In this document: positions 53,170 to 61,482 of the stretch, in pieces
Layout of the letters: the number at the start of each line of letters is the position of its first letter
How positions within the stretch are numbered: position 1 is the stretch's first letter
Assembly: GCA_035943935.1 (NCBI GenBank)
Contig: DASZBR010000002.1
Location: 93,237-157,236, forward strand
DNA from: DASZBR01 sp035943935
GTDB taxonomy: Bacteria; Pseudomonadota; Gammaproteobacteria; DASZBR01
Length of the DNA stretch: 64,000 nucleotides
Direction of reading: 5' to 3'
Translations under genes and position numbers: made by a program
The notes under the pieces: model-generated
What the model was told of the DNA's origin: nothing
What the model saw: the letters and a program-made list of their open reading frames with translations, nothing else
Database searches by the model: none

Positions 53170-53760
53170 GTGGAAGATTTAATCGCTGCCATATTATTTT
53201 CAATCTCAGCGACATTAACACCTGGCCCTAGCAACTTCATGCTGATGAATGCCGGACTGAATCATCGTTTTCGCCCCTGCATCCCGCATTTTGTGGGAAC
53301 CTGCATTGGATTTCCTGTTTTATTTTTTATTTCCGCTTTAGGATTTGGCGTTATTTTCGAAGAAATTCCCATTACGCAACATATCCTCAAAATAATCGGC
53401 GCACTTTATTTACTCTATTTGGCGTATAAAATAGCCAAAGCGCATTACAACATCAGAAGTCGTCAGCATTTCAAACCCTTTAGTTTTATGCACGCAGCTA
53501 TTTTTCAATGGAAAACACCCAAAACATGGTTACTGGCCAACAGTGCGTTATCTATTTTTGTCACCCCCACACACTATGTTTCCAATGTCATCGAAATGGG
53601 CGTAATACTGTTTATGGTTTCCATACCCTGCTGTGCCGCGTGGTTATTTTTGGGCGCTAATTTAAAACGCTATTTAAAAACAGAAACCCATGAACATATT
53701 TTCAATTTCTTTATGGCAGCAACGTTAGTTGTTTCGGTGATATTAATGTTTATTGACTAG
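53170..53760 (+). CDS. LysE/RhtB-family amino acid exporter
   Basis: A 196-residue inner-membrane protein with about six helices. It starts AAILFSISATLTPGPSNFML, the TPGPS signature of LysE/RhtB exporters, and has GALYLLYLAYKI and FQWKTPKTWL. GTG 53170 follows GAGGTGAGGAG by 9 bases. The substrate cannot be read. Confidence 0.9.
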   Translation: MEDLIAAILFSISATLTPGPSNFMLMNAGLNHRFRPCIPHFVGTCIGFPVLFFISALGFGVIFEEIPITQHILKIIGALYLLYLAYKIAKAHYNIRSRQHFKPFSFMHAAIFQWKTPKTWLLANSALSIFVTPTHYVSNVIEMGVILFMVSIPCCAAWLFLGANLKRYLKTETHEHIFNFFMAATLVVSVILMFID

Positions 53761-53773
53761 CCCAGGAATCACG

Positions 53774-54421
53774 ATGAAATTAACTTATCTTATTATTGGT
53801 TTTGCTCTTTTTTTAATCTCAAGCACTACTCTTGCAGATAGTAATAATTGTTCTGCAATACTCACTCAAACATCCAACAGCTGGGCTAATCAAAAAACAA
53901 GCACACCTGATATTGAAGATGCACTTGCACAATACGGAAATTGCGTTGATCAAGACACGCAACAATTACATACGCAAATGCTGAAAACAAATAATTATCC
54001 GTTGATGGGCGCGAATGGGGATTTTCAAGACTTTACCGCTGCGCTAGATAACTTTACGGCGATTGCCTTAAAATTAAGTGCGGCAGGTGGAACCTCATAT
54101 GACAGCATTCACTATGCCTATGCAGAGCTGTATAAAAAACAATTTAAATTGCTATTTTATGCGGACTATATAAACAAAACGTCTGACCCACTCATCACAC
54201 GATTAAGATCACAACAACAGCCTAATCTAAAATATCTTAAAAACTATTTTGAAAAAACACTGCTAACTTATTCACCTCAACAACGCGAAATATTACAGCA
54301 CGCATTTACACGCATGATTTCTCAGAGCTCATTTGGAGAGATGCATCAGAAATATATCTATTTATATGCCATTTTTGTTATTGAACCGCCGTCAGGTAAA
54401 GCGTTTGCGGATCCGTTTTAA
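53774..54421 (+). CDS. Secreted protein of unknown function
   Basis: A 215-residue exported protein. ATG 53774 after AGGAA gives a clear signal peptide (TYLIIGFALFLISSTTLADS); a longer frame upstream is not needed. The mature part is helical, with Cys near residues 25 and 54 (NNCSAIL, GNCVDQD) that could pair in the periplasm. I recognise no family. It overlaps pncB tail to tail by 4 bases. Confidence 0.75.
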   Translation: MKLTYLIIGFALFLISSTTLADSNNCSAILTQTSNSWANQKTSTPDIEDALAQYGNCVDQDTQQLHTQMLKTNNYPLMGANGDFQDFTAALDNFTAIALKLSAAGGTSYDSIHYAYAELYKKQFKLLFYADYINKTSDPLITRLRSQQQPNLKYLKNYFEKTLLTYSPQQREILQHAFTRMISQSSFGEMHQKYIYLYAIFVIEPPSGKAFADPF

Positions 54422-55812
54422 TTATTTTTCATTTTCAAAATCAAACTCATCCGCAACTCAAATAAATTCTTCTCTAATCCCACCGGATAAATATGCGGAT
54501 TTAAAAAGCGTCTAATCGCCGGATAAAATAATTTCAATTGTTTTTCTGTGCGATCACGCGAAATATTGATATCAGGTATTTGATACGTTAATTTGCCTTT
54601 TTTAAATATAGCTTTTAATAATTCTTCGCTTTTGGTATCACTGGGGATTTTTTTGCGGCGTGTCGTATCTAACATATCAATCATTAAACAATTTTCTGGC
54701 ATACCCAATAATTCATCGTAAATGCAATCTGCAACGGCTCCATTTTTTTTGTTAAAAAATCTTTTGATGCGCAATAATCCAGGTGTGGATATTTTTGCGT
54801 TTTGCTCTGAAAGCTTTAATTTATATTCCCACTTCCCACCCTTAGGACGAATTGCGCTTAATTTGTAGATACCATCTAACGCCGGTTGATCATAAGCGGT
54901 TGCGAGTTTTGTACCGACCGCCCAGATATCTATTTTGGCTTTTTGTTCTTTCAAGCTTTGAATAATATATTCATCAAGATCATTGCTGGCCATAATATGG
55001 GTATTTTTTAAGCCTGCTTTATCTAATATTTTTCGGGCTTTAATACTCAAATAGGCTAAATCACCCGAATCTAATCTTATACCCAATAATTTTTTCCCAA
55101 TCTTCGTCGCTTTCTTAACACCTTCGAGACTATTAAAAGTATCGACTAATAAATAGCAATTATTCGGCATAGCTTTTGCAAATTTATCAAACGCTTCATC
55201 TTCAGATGCAAACGCCGTTACCCAACTGTGCGCATGTGTGCCACGAACCGGAATGCCATATTTTTTGCCGGCTAAAACATTGGAAGTCCCCACGCATCCA
55301 CCAATATACGCTGCACGACTTGCCGTGAGTCCTCCATCAGGACCTTGTGCACGACGTAAACCAAATTCTATGACGGGTTCGCCTTTCGCGGCGTAACAAA
55401 TACGCGAGGCTTTGGTTGCAACCAATGTCGCAAAATTAATGCTGTTTAATAACGCCGTCTCTAATAATTGGCACTGTATTAAAGGCCCTTTTACACGAAC
55501 AAGCGGTTCTTGCAGAAATACAACCGTGCCCTCTTCTATTGCATCAACATCAACGGTGAGCTTCATATTTTTTAAATAATCTAAAAAATCTTTAGGAAAA
55601 AATTGGGAGAGATAATCTAGATCGGATTTGTCTAATTTAAAATTTTCAATAGTTTCAATGACGTTAACTAAACCTGCCGAAATGGCATATCCGCCCTGAA
55701 AAGGATTACGTCGAAAAAAAAGATGGAATACCGCCTCGTGATCCGCCATACCGGACTTCCAGTAACCGTAAGCCATGGTGAACTGATAAAGATCTGTCGA
55801 AAGCGTATTCAA
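54418..55812 (-). CDS. pncB: Nicotinate phosphoribosyltransferase
   Basis: Makes nicotinate mononucleotide from nicotinate in NAD salvage. The 464-residue protein has LSTDLYQFTMAYGYWKSG, FRRNPFQGGYAI, EFGLRRAQGPDGG, GTHAHSWV and IRLDSGDLAYLS. There is no ATG near the family start. TTG 55812 is preceded by AGGGGA with a 9-base gap and gives MNTLSTDLYQF; TTG 55821 is in frame but too close to that site. Divergent from aconitase. Confidence 0.92.
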   Translation of the reverse strand: MNTLSTDLYQFTMAYGYWKSGMADHEAVFHLFFRRNPFQGGYAISAGLVNVIETIENFKLDKSDLDYLSQFFPKDFLDYLKNMKLTVDVDAIEEGTVVFLQEPLVRVKGPLIQCQLLETALLNSINFATLVATKASRICYAAKGEPVIEFGLRRAQGPDGGLTASRAAYIGGCVGTSNVLAGKKYGIPVRGTHAHSWVTAFASEDEAFDKFAKAMPNNCYLLVDTFNSLEGVKKATKIGKKLLGIRLDSGDLAYLSIKARKILDKAGLKNTHIMASNDLDEYIIQSLKEQKAKIDIWAVGTKLATAYDQPALDGIYKLSAIRPKGGKWEYKLKLSEQNAKISTPGLLRIKRFFNKKNGAVADCIYDELLGMPENCLMIDMLDTTRRKKIPSDTKSEELLKAIFKKGKLTYQIPDINISRDRTEKQLKLFYPAIRRFLNPHIYPVGLEKNLFELRMSLILKMKNN

Positions 55813-55861
55813 AGGCGTCAATCCCCTGTTAAAATGCGGGTTATACTACACGGAGGTCACT

Positions 55862-57796
55862 ATGGCACACAATGTTGCTCAAAAGCTTATTGCTGCACAT
55901 TTAGTTGAAGGCGAGATGAAAATCGGCGAAGAGATTGGTTTGAAAATTGACCAAACCCTCGCTCAAGATGCCACAGGCACTATGGTCATGCTGGAATGCG
56001 AAGCCATGAACCTTCCTCGTACAAAAGCAGAAGTCTCTGTTCAATATGTCGATCACAACCTCCTTCAAACAGATTTCAAAAACGCCGATGATCATATTTT
56101 TTTACGATCCGCGTGCCAAAAATTCGGTGTATGGTTTAGTAAACCCGGCAACGGCGTCAGTCATCCGGTGCACATGGAACGATTCGGAATCCCTGGAAAA
56201 ACATTAGTCGGATCAGACAGTCATACGTGTGCCGCGGGATCATTGGGCATGCTCGCCATGGGCGCGGGCGGAATTGAAGTCGCGATGGCCATGACCGGTC
56301 TCCCCATTCATATCAACATGCCAAAAATTTGGGGCGTACGATTAGTCGGACAATTACCGGATTGGGTCAGCGCCAAAGATATTATTTTAGAATTATTGCG
56401 CCGACACAATGTCAAAGGCGGACTCGGAAAAATTATTGAATATTACGGCCCTGGATTAAAACAATTATCTGCGATGGACAGACACGTCATTGCAAATATG
56501 GGTGCAGAATTAGGTGCAACCGCCAGTGTATTTCCCTCTGATAAAATTACACTCGAATTTTTAAAGCAACAAGATCGTGCGGAAGATTGGGTAGAATTGC
56601 TTGCCGATAAAAACGCCAAATACGATGAATATACAGAAATTGATTTATCACAACTTGAACCTCTCATCGCATTACCGAGTAGTCCAGGCAATGTCGTTCC
56701 TGTTCGCGAAGTGGCCGGTCGAGAAATTTATCAAGTCATGATCGGATCATCAGCCAATCCCGGCATGCGCGATTTTGCTGTTCCTGCGATGATGGTCGAT
56801 GGTAAACAAATCAGCGACAAAGTTTCTTTTGACATCAATCCAACCTCACGACAAATCTTGGAAAATCTAATAGAACATAAATATTTAGAAAAATTAGTCC
56901 GTGCCGGTGGTCGTATTCATCAAGCGGGATGTAATGGTTGTATCGGCATGGGACAAGCACCGGCAACGCATAAAATTAGTTTACGAACCGTGCCGAGAAA
57001 TTTCCCGGGACGATCAGGAACTCAGGATGATTTAGTGTATTTATGTGGACCTGAAACGGCAGCAGCGTCTGCATTAATGGGAGTTATTACAGATCCTAGA
57101 ACTTTAAACATGGCTTACCCCAAATTTAAAGAACCGAAGAAAATTAAAATTAATACGTTAATGCTCGTTGAGCCTCCTCGCGATGGAAGTAAAATTCAAT
57201 TAGAAAAAGGCCCCAATATTAAACCCCTCCCCCATTTTGGTGAATTAAAAAGTAATATCTCTGGACCTGTGTTATTAAAAGTCGGCGATAATATTTCGAC
57301 CGATACCATTCTTCCTGCCGGCGCAGAAGTGTTACCGTTTAGAAGCAATATTCCTGCCATCAGTGACTTTGTATTTTTTCAACTGGATAAAACCTATCCC
57401 GAAAGAACTAAACCTCATCAAAAATCAGGTTCGTTTATTGTGGGCGGCGAAAACTATGGACAGGGTTCGAGTCGAGAACATGCGGCGATTGCACCCCGTT
57501 ATTTAGGTGTTGAAGCAGTCATTGCGAAAAGCTTTGCACGCATTCATTCTCAAAATCTTGTGGCATTTGGGATAGTTCCGCTCTATTTCAAAAACCCCAA
57601 AGAATATGATGATATTCAGCAAGGAGATATTCTCGAGTTATCCCATATTCGTGAAGCCGTTCAAAAAGGCCGTGATATCACAGTATTCAACAAGACTCGC
57701 AATAAATCTTATCTCTGTGAACACCATATGAGCCCGCGCCAAATTGACGTATTATTGGCCGGTGGTTTAATCAATACTGTAAAAGGCAAACACTAA
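55862..57796 (+). CDS. Aconitate hydratase (644-residue type)
   Basis: Interconverts citrate and isocitrate with a 4Fe-4S cluster. The protein has VGSDSHTCAAGSLGMLAMGAG with the first ligand Cys, RIHQAGCNGCIGMGQAP with the other two, and the swivel domain motifs GDNISTDTILP and GENYGQGSSREHAAIAPR. It is about 250 residues shorter than E. coli AcnA or AcnB and matches the putative short aconitase class. Strong GGAGG before the ATG. hemB starts 3 bases later. Confidence 0.9.
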   Translation: MAHNVAQKLIAAHLVEGEMKIGEEIGLKIDQTLAQDATGTMVMLECEAMNLPRTKAEVSVQYVDHNLLQTDFKNADDHIFLRSACQKFGVWFSKPGNGVSHPVHMERFGIPGKTLVGSDSHTCAAGSLGMLAMGAGGIEVAMAMTGLPIHINMPKIWGVRLVGQLPDWVSAKDIILELLRRHNVKGGLGKIIEYYGPGLKQLSAMDRHVIANMGAELGATASVFPSDKITLEFLKQQDRAEDWVELLADKNAKYDEYTEIDLSQLEPLIALPSSPGNVVPVREVAGREIYQVMIGSSANPGMRDFAVPAMMVDGKQISDKVSFDINPTSRQILENLIEHKYLEKLVRAGGRIHQAGCNGCIGMGQAPATHKISLRTVPRNFPGRSGTQDDLVYLCGPETAAASALMGVITDPRTLNMAYPKFKEPKKIKINTLMLVEPPRDGSKIQLEKGPNIKPLPHFGELKSNISGPVLLKVGDNISTDTILPAGAEVLPFRSNIPAISDFVFFQLDKTYPERTKPHQKSGSFIVGGENYGQGSSREHAAIAPRYLGVEAVIAKSFARIHSQNLVAFGIVPLYFKNPKEYDDIQQGDILELSHIREAVQKGRDITVFNKTRNKSYLCEHHMSPRQIDVLLAGGLINTVKGKH

Positions 57797-57799
57797 ATT

Positions 57800-58819
57800 A
57801 TGACTACGGCGATACTGAAAAGAACCTATCCTCAAACCCGTCTTCGACGCATGCGCATGAAACCCTTCACGCGACGCTTGATGCAAGAGAATCATCTAAC
57901 CGTAAATGATTTGATTTACCCGATGTTTATCTGTGAGGGAACCAATCAAAATCAAGCCATCGGCAAAATGCCTGGAATTAATAGACTCAGCATAGATTTA
58001 TTATTAAAAGAAGCTGAAAGTTTAGTTAAATTAAATATTCCCGCCATCGCGTTATTTCCCGTAATAGATCTTGCTAAAAAAAGTAATGATGGCAAAGAAG
58101 CGTATAATCCTAAGGGTTTGCTGCAAACCGCCGCGCGTGAATTAAAAAAACATTTTCCGGATTTAGGTTTAATTGCTGATGTTGCGCTCGACCCATTTAC
58201 GACGCATGGACATGATGGGGTATGTGATGAGTCAGGTGAAATATTAAACGATGAAACCAATATTATTTTAACCAAACAAGCACTTTCTCAAGCTGAAGCA
58301 GGAATAGATATCGTTGCGCCTTCCGATATGATGGATGGCAGAATTGGCGCTATTCGAGAAGCTTTTGAAAACAATAATTTTAAAAATATTAAAATACTGG
58401 CCTACTCAGCAAAATACGCGAGTAGTTTTTATGGGCCCTTTCGTGATGCCGTTGCATCTTCGGGTCAATTAAAAGGTGATAAAAAATCTTACCAAATGGA
58501 TTCTGCGAATTCCGATGAAGCCATTCATGAAGTCGCGATGGATATTCAAGAAGGTGCCGATATGGTCATGGTCAAACCTGGCATGCCCTATTTAGACATT
58601 GTTCGACGCGTCAAAGAATCGTTCAATATTCCCACCTTTGTTTATCAAGTCAGTGGTGAATATGCGATGTTAAAAGCCGCTGCTATGCAAGGTTGGTTAG
58701 ACGAAAAAAAATGCGTATTAGAATCCTTAATGGGATTTAAACGCGCGGGCGCAGACGCTGTTCTTACCTATTTTGCCAAGGATGTTGCGATATGGTTAGA
58801 GAATGAAAAATTCATCTAA
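57800..58819 (+). CDS. hemB: Delta-aminolevulinic acid dehydratase (porphobilinogen synthase)
   Basis: Condenses two aminolevulinate molecules to porphobilinogen. The 339-residue protein has YPMFICEG, ALDPFTTHGHDG, PSDMMDGRIGAIR and the two active-site lysines in AYSAKYASSFYGPFRDA and MVKPGMPYLD. The usual zinc cysteine triad is replaced by DPFTTHGHDG, so this is the magnesium-dependent class. It overlaps ppk by 17 bases. Confidence 0.94.
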   Translation: MTTAILKRTYPQTRLRRMRMKPFTRRLMQENHLTVNDLIYPMFICEGTNQNQAIGKMPGINRLSIDLLLKEAESLVKLNIPAIALFPVIDLAKKSNDGKEAYNPKGLLQTAARELKKHFPDLGLIADVALDPFTTHGHDGVCDESGEILNDETNIILTKQALSQAEAGIDIVAPSDMMDGRIGAIREAFENNNFKNIKILAYSAKYASSFYGPFRDAVASSGQLKGDKKSYQMDSANSDEAIHEVAMDIQEGADMVMVKPGMPYLDIVRRVKESFNIPTFVYQVSGEYAMLKAAAMQGWLDEKKCVLESLMGFKRAGADAVLTYFAKDVAIWLENEKFI

Positions 58820-60842
58820 AAACAATTCTGAAGAAATTCTGTTTTTTGATCGCGAAATTAGCTTACTGCAATTTAATGAACGCGTGTTGGAACAAGCGCG
58901 TGATACATCATTACCACCTCTCGAACGCTTAAAATTCTTATGTATTTGCAGTAGTAACATGGATGAATTCTTTGAAATTCGTGTCGGCAGTTTAAAACAA
59001 AAAGCTTTACTCAACCTTGCTCCACGAACAACGTTAAAGGGCATTCGTGAACACACCGCTAAATTAGTCAAAAATCAATATGATATTTTTAACACAGAAT
59101 TATTACCTGCCTTAGCTAAACATAATATTGATTTTGTTCCGCCAAAAAAATGGACCGCAAAACAAGAAACCTGGCTGAAAGATTATTTTGAGAATCATGT
59201 CTTACCCGTTCTAAGCCCTATTGCGTTAGATCCGGCGCATCCCATGCCAAGATTGATTAATAAATCGTTAAACTTTTTAGTGGAGTTATCTGGCAAAGAT
59301 GCCTTTGGCCGCGAAAGTCAGCTCGCTATTGTGCATGCCCCTCGTGCATTGCCTCGCATGATCGAACTTCCGAAAAAAAATAAAGAGCATTATCATTTTG
59401 TTTTTTTAAGCGATATTATAAAAAATTTCTCTCAAAAACTTTTTCCGGGATTAGATATCAAGGGTTGTTATCAATTTCGTATTACGCGCAACAGTGATTT
59501 ATTGTTAGAACAAGAAGAAATGAAAGATCTGGCCACAACCGTTATCAGTAAATTGCAGGCGTTACGATATGGCAATGCCGTAAGATTGGAAATTATTAAT
59601 GACTGCCCACAAAAATGGGTTGATTATTTATTATCTAAACATGGACTTACGGATAAAGAATTATATGTTACCGACGGCCCGGTGAATCTTAGCCGCTATT
59701 TAGAATTATATGATTTAATTGATCGACCCGATTTAAAATATCCACCGTTTATTCCTGCGTCTCGCGCTCCCACATTATCTGATATCAAAAAACAGGATTT
59801 ATTATTACATCACCCGTATGAGACGTTTTCGGCGATTCCCCATTTAATTCAAGAAGCGACTCGCGATCCTAACGTCATTGCGATAAAACAAACGTTATAT
59901 AGAACAGGCCATGATTCTGCTGTGGCGCGTGTATTGATTGACGCGGCACGTGCAGGAAAAGAAGTCACTGCCGTGATTGAATTACGCGCGCGTTTTGACG
60001 AAGAATCGAATGTCCAATTGGCCAACAAATTACAAGAAGCCGGTGTTCTCGTGGTTTATGGTGTAGTCGGTTTTAAAACCCATGCAAAATTATTATTAAT
60101 TATCCGACAAGAAGATGGCGAATTAAAACGCTATTGTCATTTAGGCACAGGGAATTATCACGCGAAAACGGCAAAGCTTTATACTGACTACGGCTTACTG
60201 ACTGCCGATCCCGTAATAGGCCTTGATGTTCAAAACGTTTTTCAGCAACTTACGGGCACAGGCAAAACACTCAAATTAAAAAAATTACTTCAAGCGCCGT
60301 TTAATTTATATGACAAACTCGTCGAATTAATTGATCGTGAAATTTATTTCGCACGCCATAAACACAAGGCTCATATTAAGATTAAAATAAATGCTCTTAC
60401 GGATCGCAAAATCATTCAGCATTTATATGAAGCTTCACAAGAAGGCGTAAAAATTGATTTAATTGTACGCGGCATGTGTTGTTTAAAGCCGGGTATAAAA
60501 AATCTATCTGAAAATATTACCGTACGTTCTATTATTGGAAGATTTCTCGAGCATGAGCGCGTTTTTTATTTTCATAACAGCGGCAAAAAAGAAATCTATT
60601 GTTCCAGTGCAGATCTCATGGAACGCAATTTGTATTACCGCATAGAAGTTTGTTTTCCTATTCTAGATAAAGCGTTAGCAGAACGGGTTGAGCAAGAAAG
60701 CCTAACTGATTTTCTCTCAGACGATATTATTCGTTGGGAATTAGATGCTGAAGGCCAATACCATTTGATTCACAAATCCCACAAAGTGGCGGTTCAAGAT
60801 AAACTATTGGAGCAATACCATGATCTGGAAACAAAAAGCTGA
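58803..60842 (+). CDS. ppk: Polyphosphate kinase 1
   Basis: Builds polyphosphate from ATP. The 679-residue protein has the N domain (FFDREISLLQFNERVLEQA), the head domain, and the two phospholipase-D-like C domains. The autophosphorylated His lies in VGFKTHAKLLLII, and RYCHLGTGNYHAKTAKLYTD and YCSSADLMERNLYYRIE follow. It begins inside hemB and overlaps the thioesterase gene by 23 bases. Confidence 0.95.
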   Translation: MKNSSKNNSEEILFFDREISLLQFNERVLEQARDTSLPPLERLKFLCICSSNMDEFFEIRVGSLKQKALLNLAPRTTLKGIREHTAKLVKNQYDIFNTELLPALAKHNIDFVPPKKWTAKQETWLKDYFENHVLPVLSPIALDPAHPMPRLINKSLNFLVELSGKDAFGRESQLAIVHAPRALPRMIELPKKNKEHYHFVFLSDIIKNFSQKLFPGLDIKGCYQFRITRNSDLLLEQEEMKDLATTVISKLQALRYGNAVRLEIINDCPQKWVDYLLSKHGLTDKELYVTDGPVNLSRYLELYDLIDRPDLKYPPFIPASRAPTLSDIKKQDLLLHHPYETFSAIPHLIQEATRDPNVIAIKQTLYRTGHDSAVARVLIDAARAGKEVTAVIELRARFDEESNVQLANKLQEAGVLVVYGVVGFKTHAKLLLIIRQEDGELKRYCHLGTGNYHAKTAKLYTDYGLLTADPVIGLDVQNVFQQLTGTGKTLKLKKLLQAPFNLYDKLVELIDREIYFARHKHKAHIKIKINALTDRKIIQHLYEASQEGVKIDLIVRGMCCLKPGIKNLSENITVRSIIGRFLEHERVFYFHNSGKKEIYCSSADLMERNLYYRIEVCFPILDKALAERVEQESLTDFLSDDIIRWELDAEGQYHLIHKSHKVAVQDKLLEQYHDLETKS

Positions 60843-61242
60843 TCTCGAGTCCATCAATCATCGCGGCAAAAATACCATGCTGACTTTATTAGATATCGAA
60901 TTTATTGAAGCGGGTGATAATTATATGATTGCCAAGATGCCTGTGGATCACCGCGTCCATCAACCCATTGGGATTATGCACGGCGGTGCCTCATGTGTAT
61001 TAGCTGAAACTGTCGGAAGTACTGCAGCAAATTTCGTAGTAGACCAAACAAAACATTATTGCGTTGGCTTGTCTATTAATACTAATCATATTAGATCCAT
61101 AAAATCAGGCGTTATCTTTGCCAAAGCAATACCTCATCATCTAGGCCGTTCCACGCAAGTCTGGAATATTGATATTACCGATGAGAATCAAAAATTAATT
61201 TCGACGACGACGTTGACGATGGCGGTGTTAAATAAAGCGTAA
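60820..61242 (+). CDS. Hotdog-fold acyl-CoA thioesterase
   Basis: A 140-residue PaaI/MenI-type thioesterase: HQPIGIMHGGASCVLAETVGSTAAN contains the HGG substrate loop and the catalytic Glu, and the C-terminal strands VWNIDITDENQKLISTTTLTMAVL are typical. GGAG precedes the ATG. The specific substrate (for example a naphthoate-CoA or aromatic acyl-CoA) is not readable. It is the last gene of the hemB-ppk run. Confidence 0.88.
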   Translation: MIWKQKADLESINHRGKNTMLTLLDIEFIEAGDNYMIAKMPVDHRVHQPIGIMHGGASCVLAETVGSTAANFVVDQTKHYCVGLSINTNHIRSIKSGVIFAKAIPHHLGRSTQVWNIDITDENQKLISTTTLTMAVLNKA

Positions 61243-61313
61243 CCCCTCTTCTCTGCACACAACCTGCACGCTTTTGCACGATACTTTGCACGATACTCAT
61301 TCGACCTAGCTCC

Positions 61314-61360
61314 CGTAGCCCGGATTGAGTGGAGCGCAGCGTAACGAAATCCGGGCTACG
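61314..61360. repeat. REP-like palindrome
   Basis: CGTAGCCCGGATT ... AATCCGGGCTACG with a 21-base inner part (GAGTGGAGCGCAGCGTAACGA). This resembles the dispersed GTAGCCCGGAT palindromes common in gammaproteobacterial intergenic regions. Confidence 0.75.
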
Positions 61361-61390
61361 AGCAATACTGTTAAACGTAATAGTTCGCAA

Positions 61391-61482
61391 ACATTTTAGT
61401 AGAGGCGATGCATCGATCAGCCGATCGGGGTAGATCGTAATTTTATAATGTGCCGATCAATGCACTACCCCTGCTAAAATGT
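61391..61482. repeat. MITE-like imperfect inverted repeat
   Basis: ACATTTTAGTAGAGGCGATG at 61391 and the complement of CACTACCCCTGCTAAAATGT ending at 61482 begin 32-base arms that match at about 26 positions. They enclose a 28-base AT-rich centre with GATCGGGGTAGATCG. No open frame is present. The right arm overlaps the end of the surface-protein gene and supplies its TAG stop. Confidence 0.6.

Noticed and set aside
57800..58819. HemB without zinc cysteines as a broken enzyme
   Set aside because: The replacement residues are those of the known magnesium-dependent class and both active-site lysines are present.
61261..61298. Repeated TTGCACGATACT as a CRISPR or operator array
   Set aside because: Only two adjacent copies with no spacer structure; likely a chance tandem duplication.
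61314..61360. REP-like palindrome as a novel element
   Set aside because: GTAGCCCGGAT palindromes of this type are common in gammaproteobacteria.
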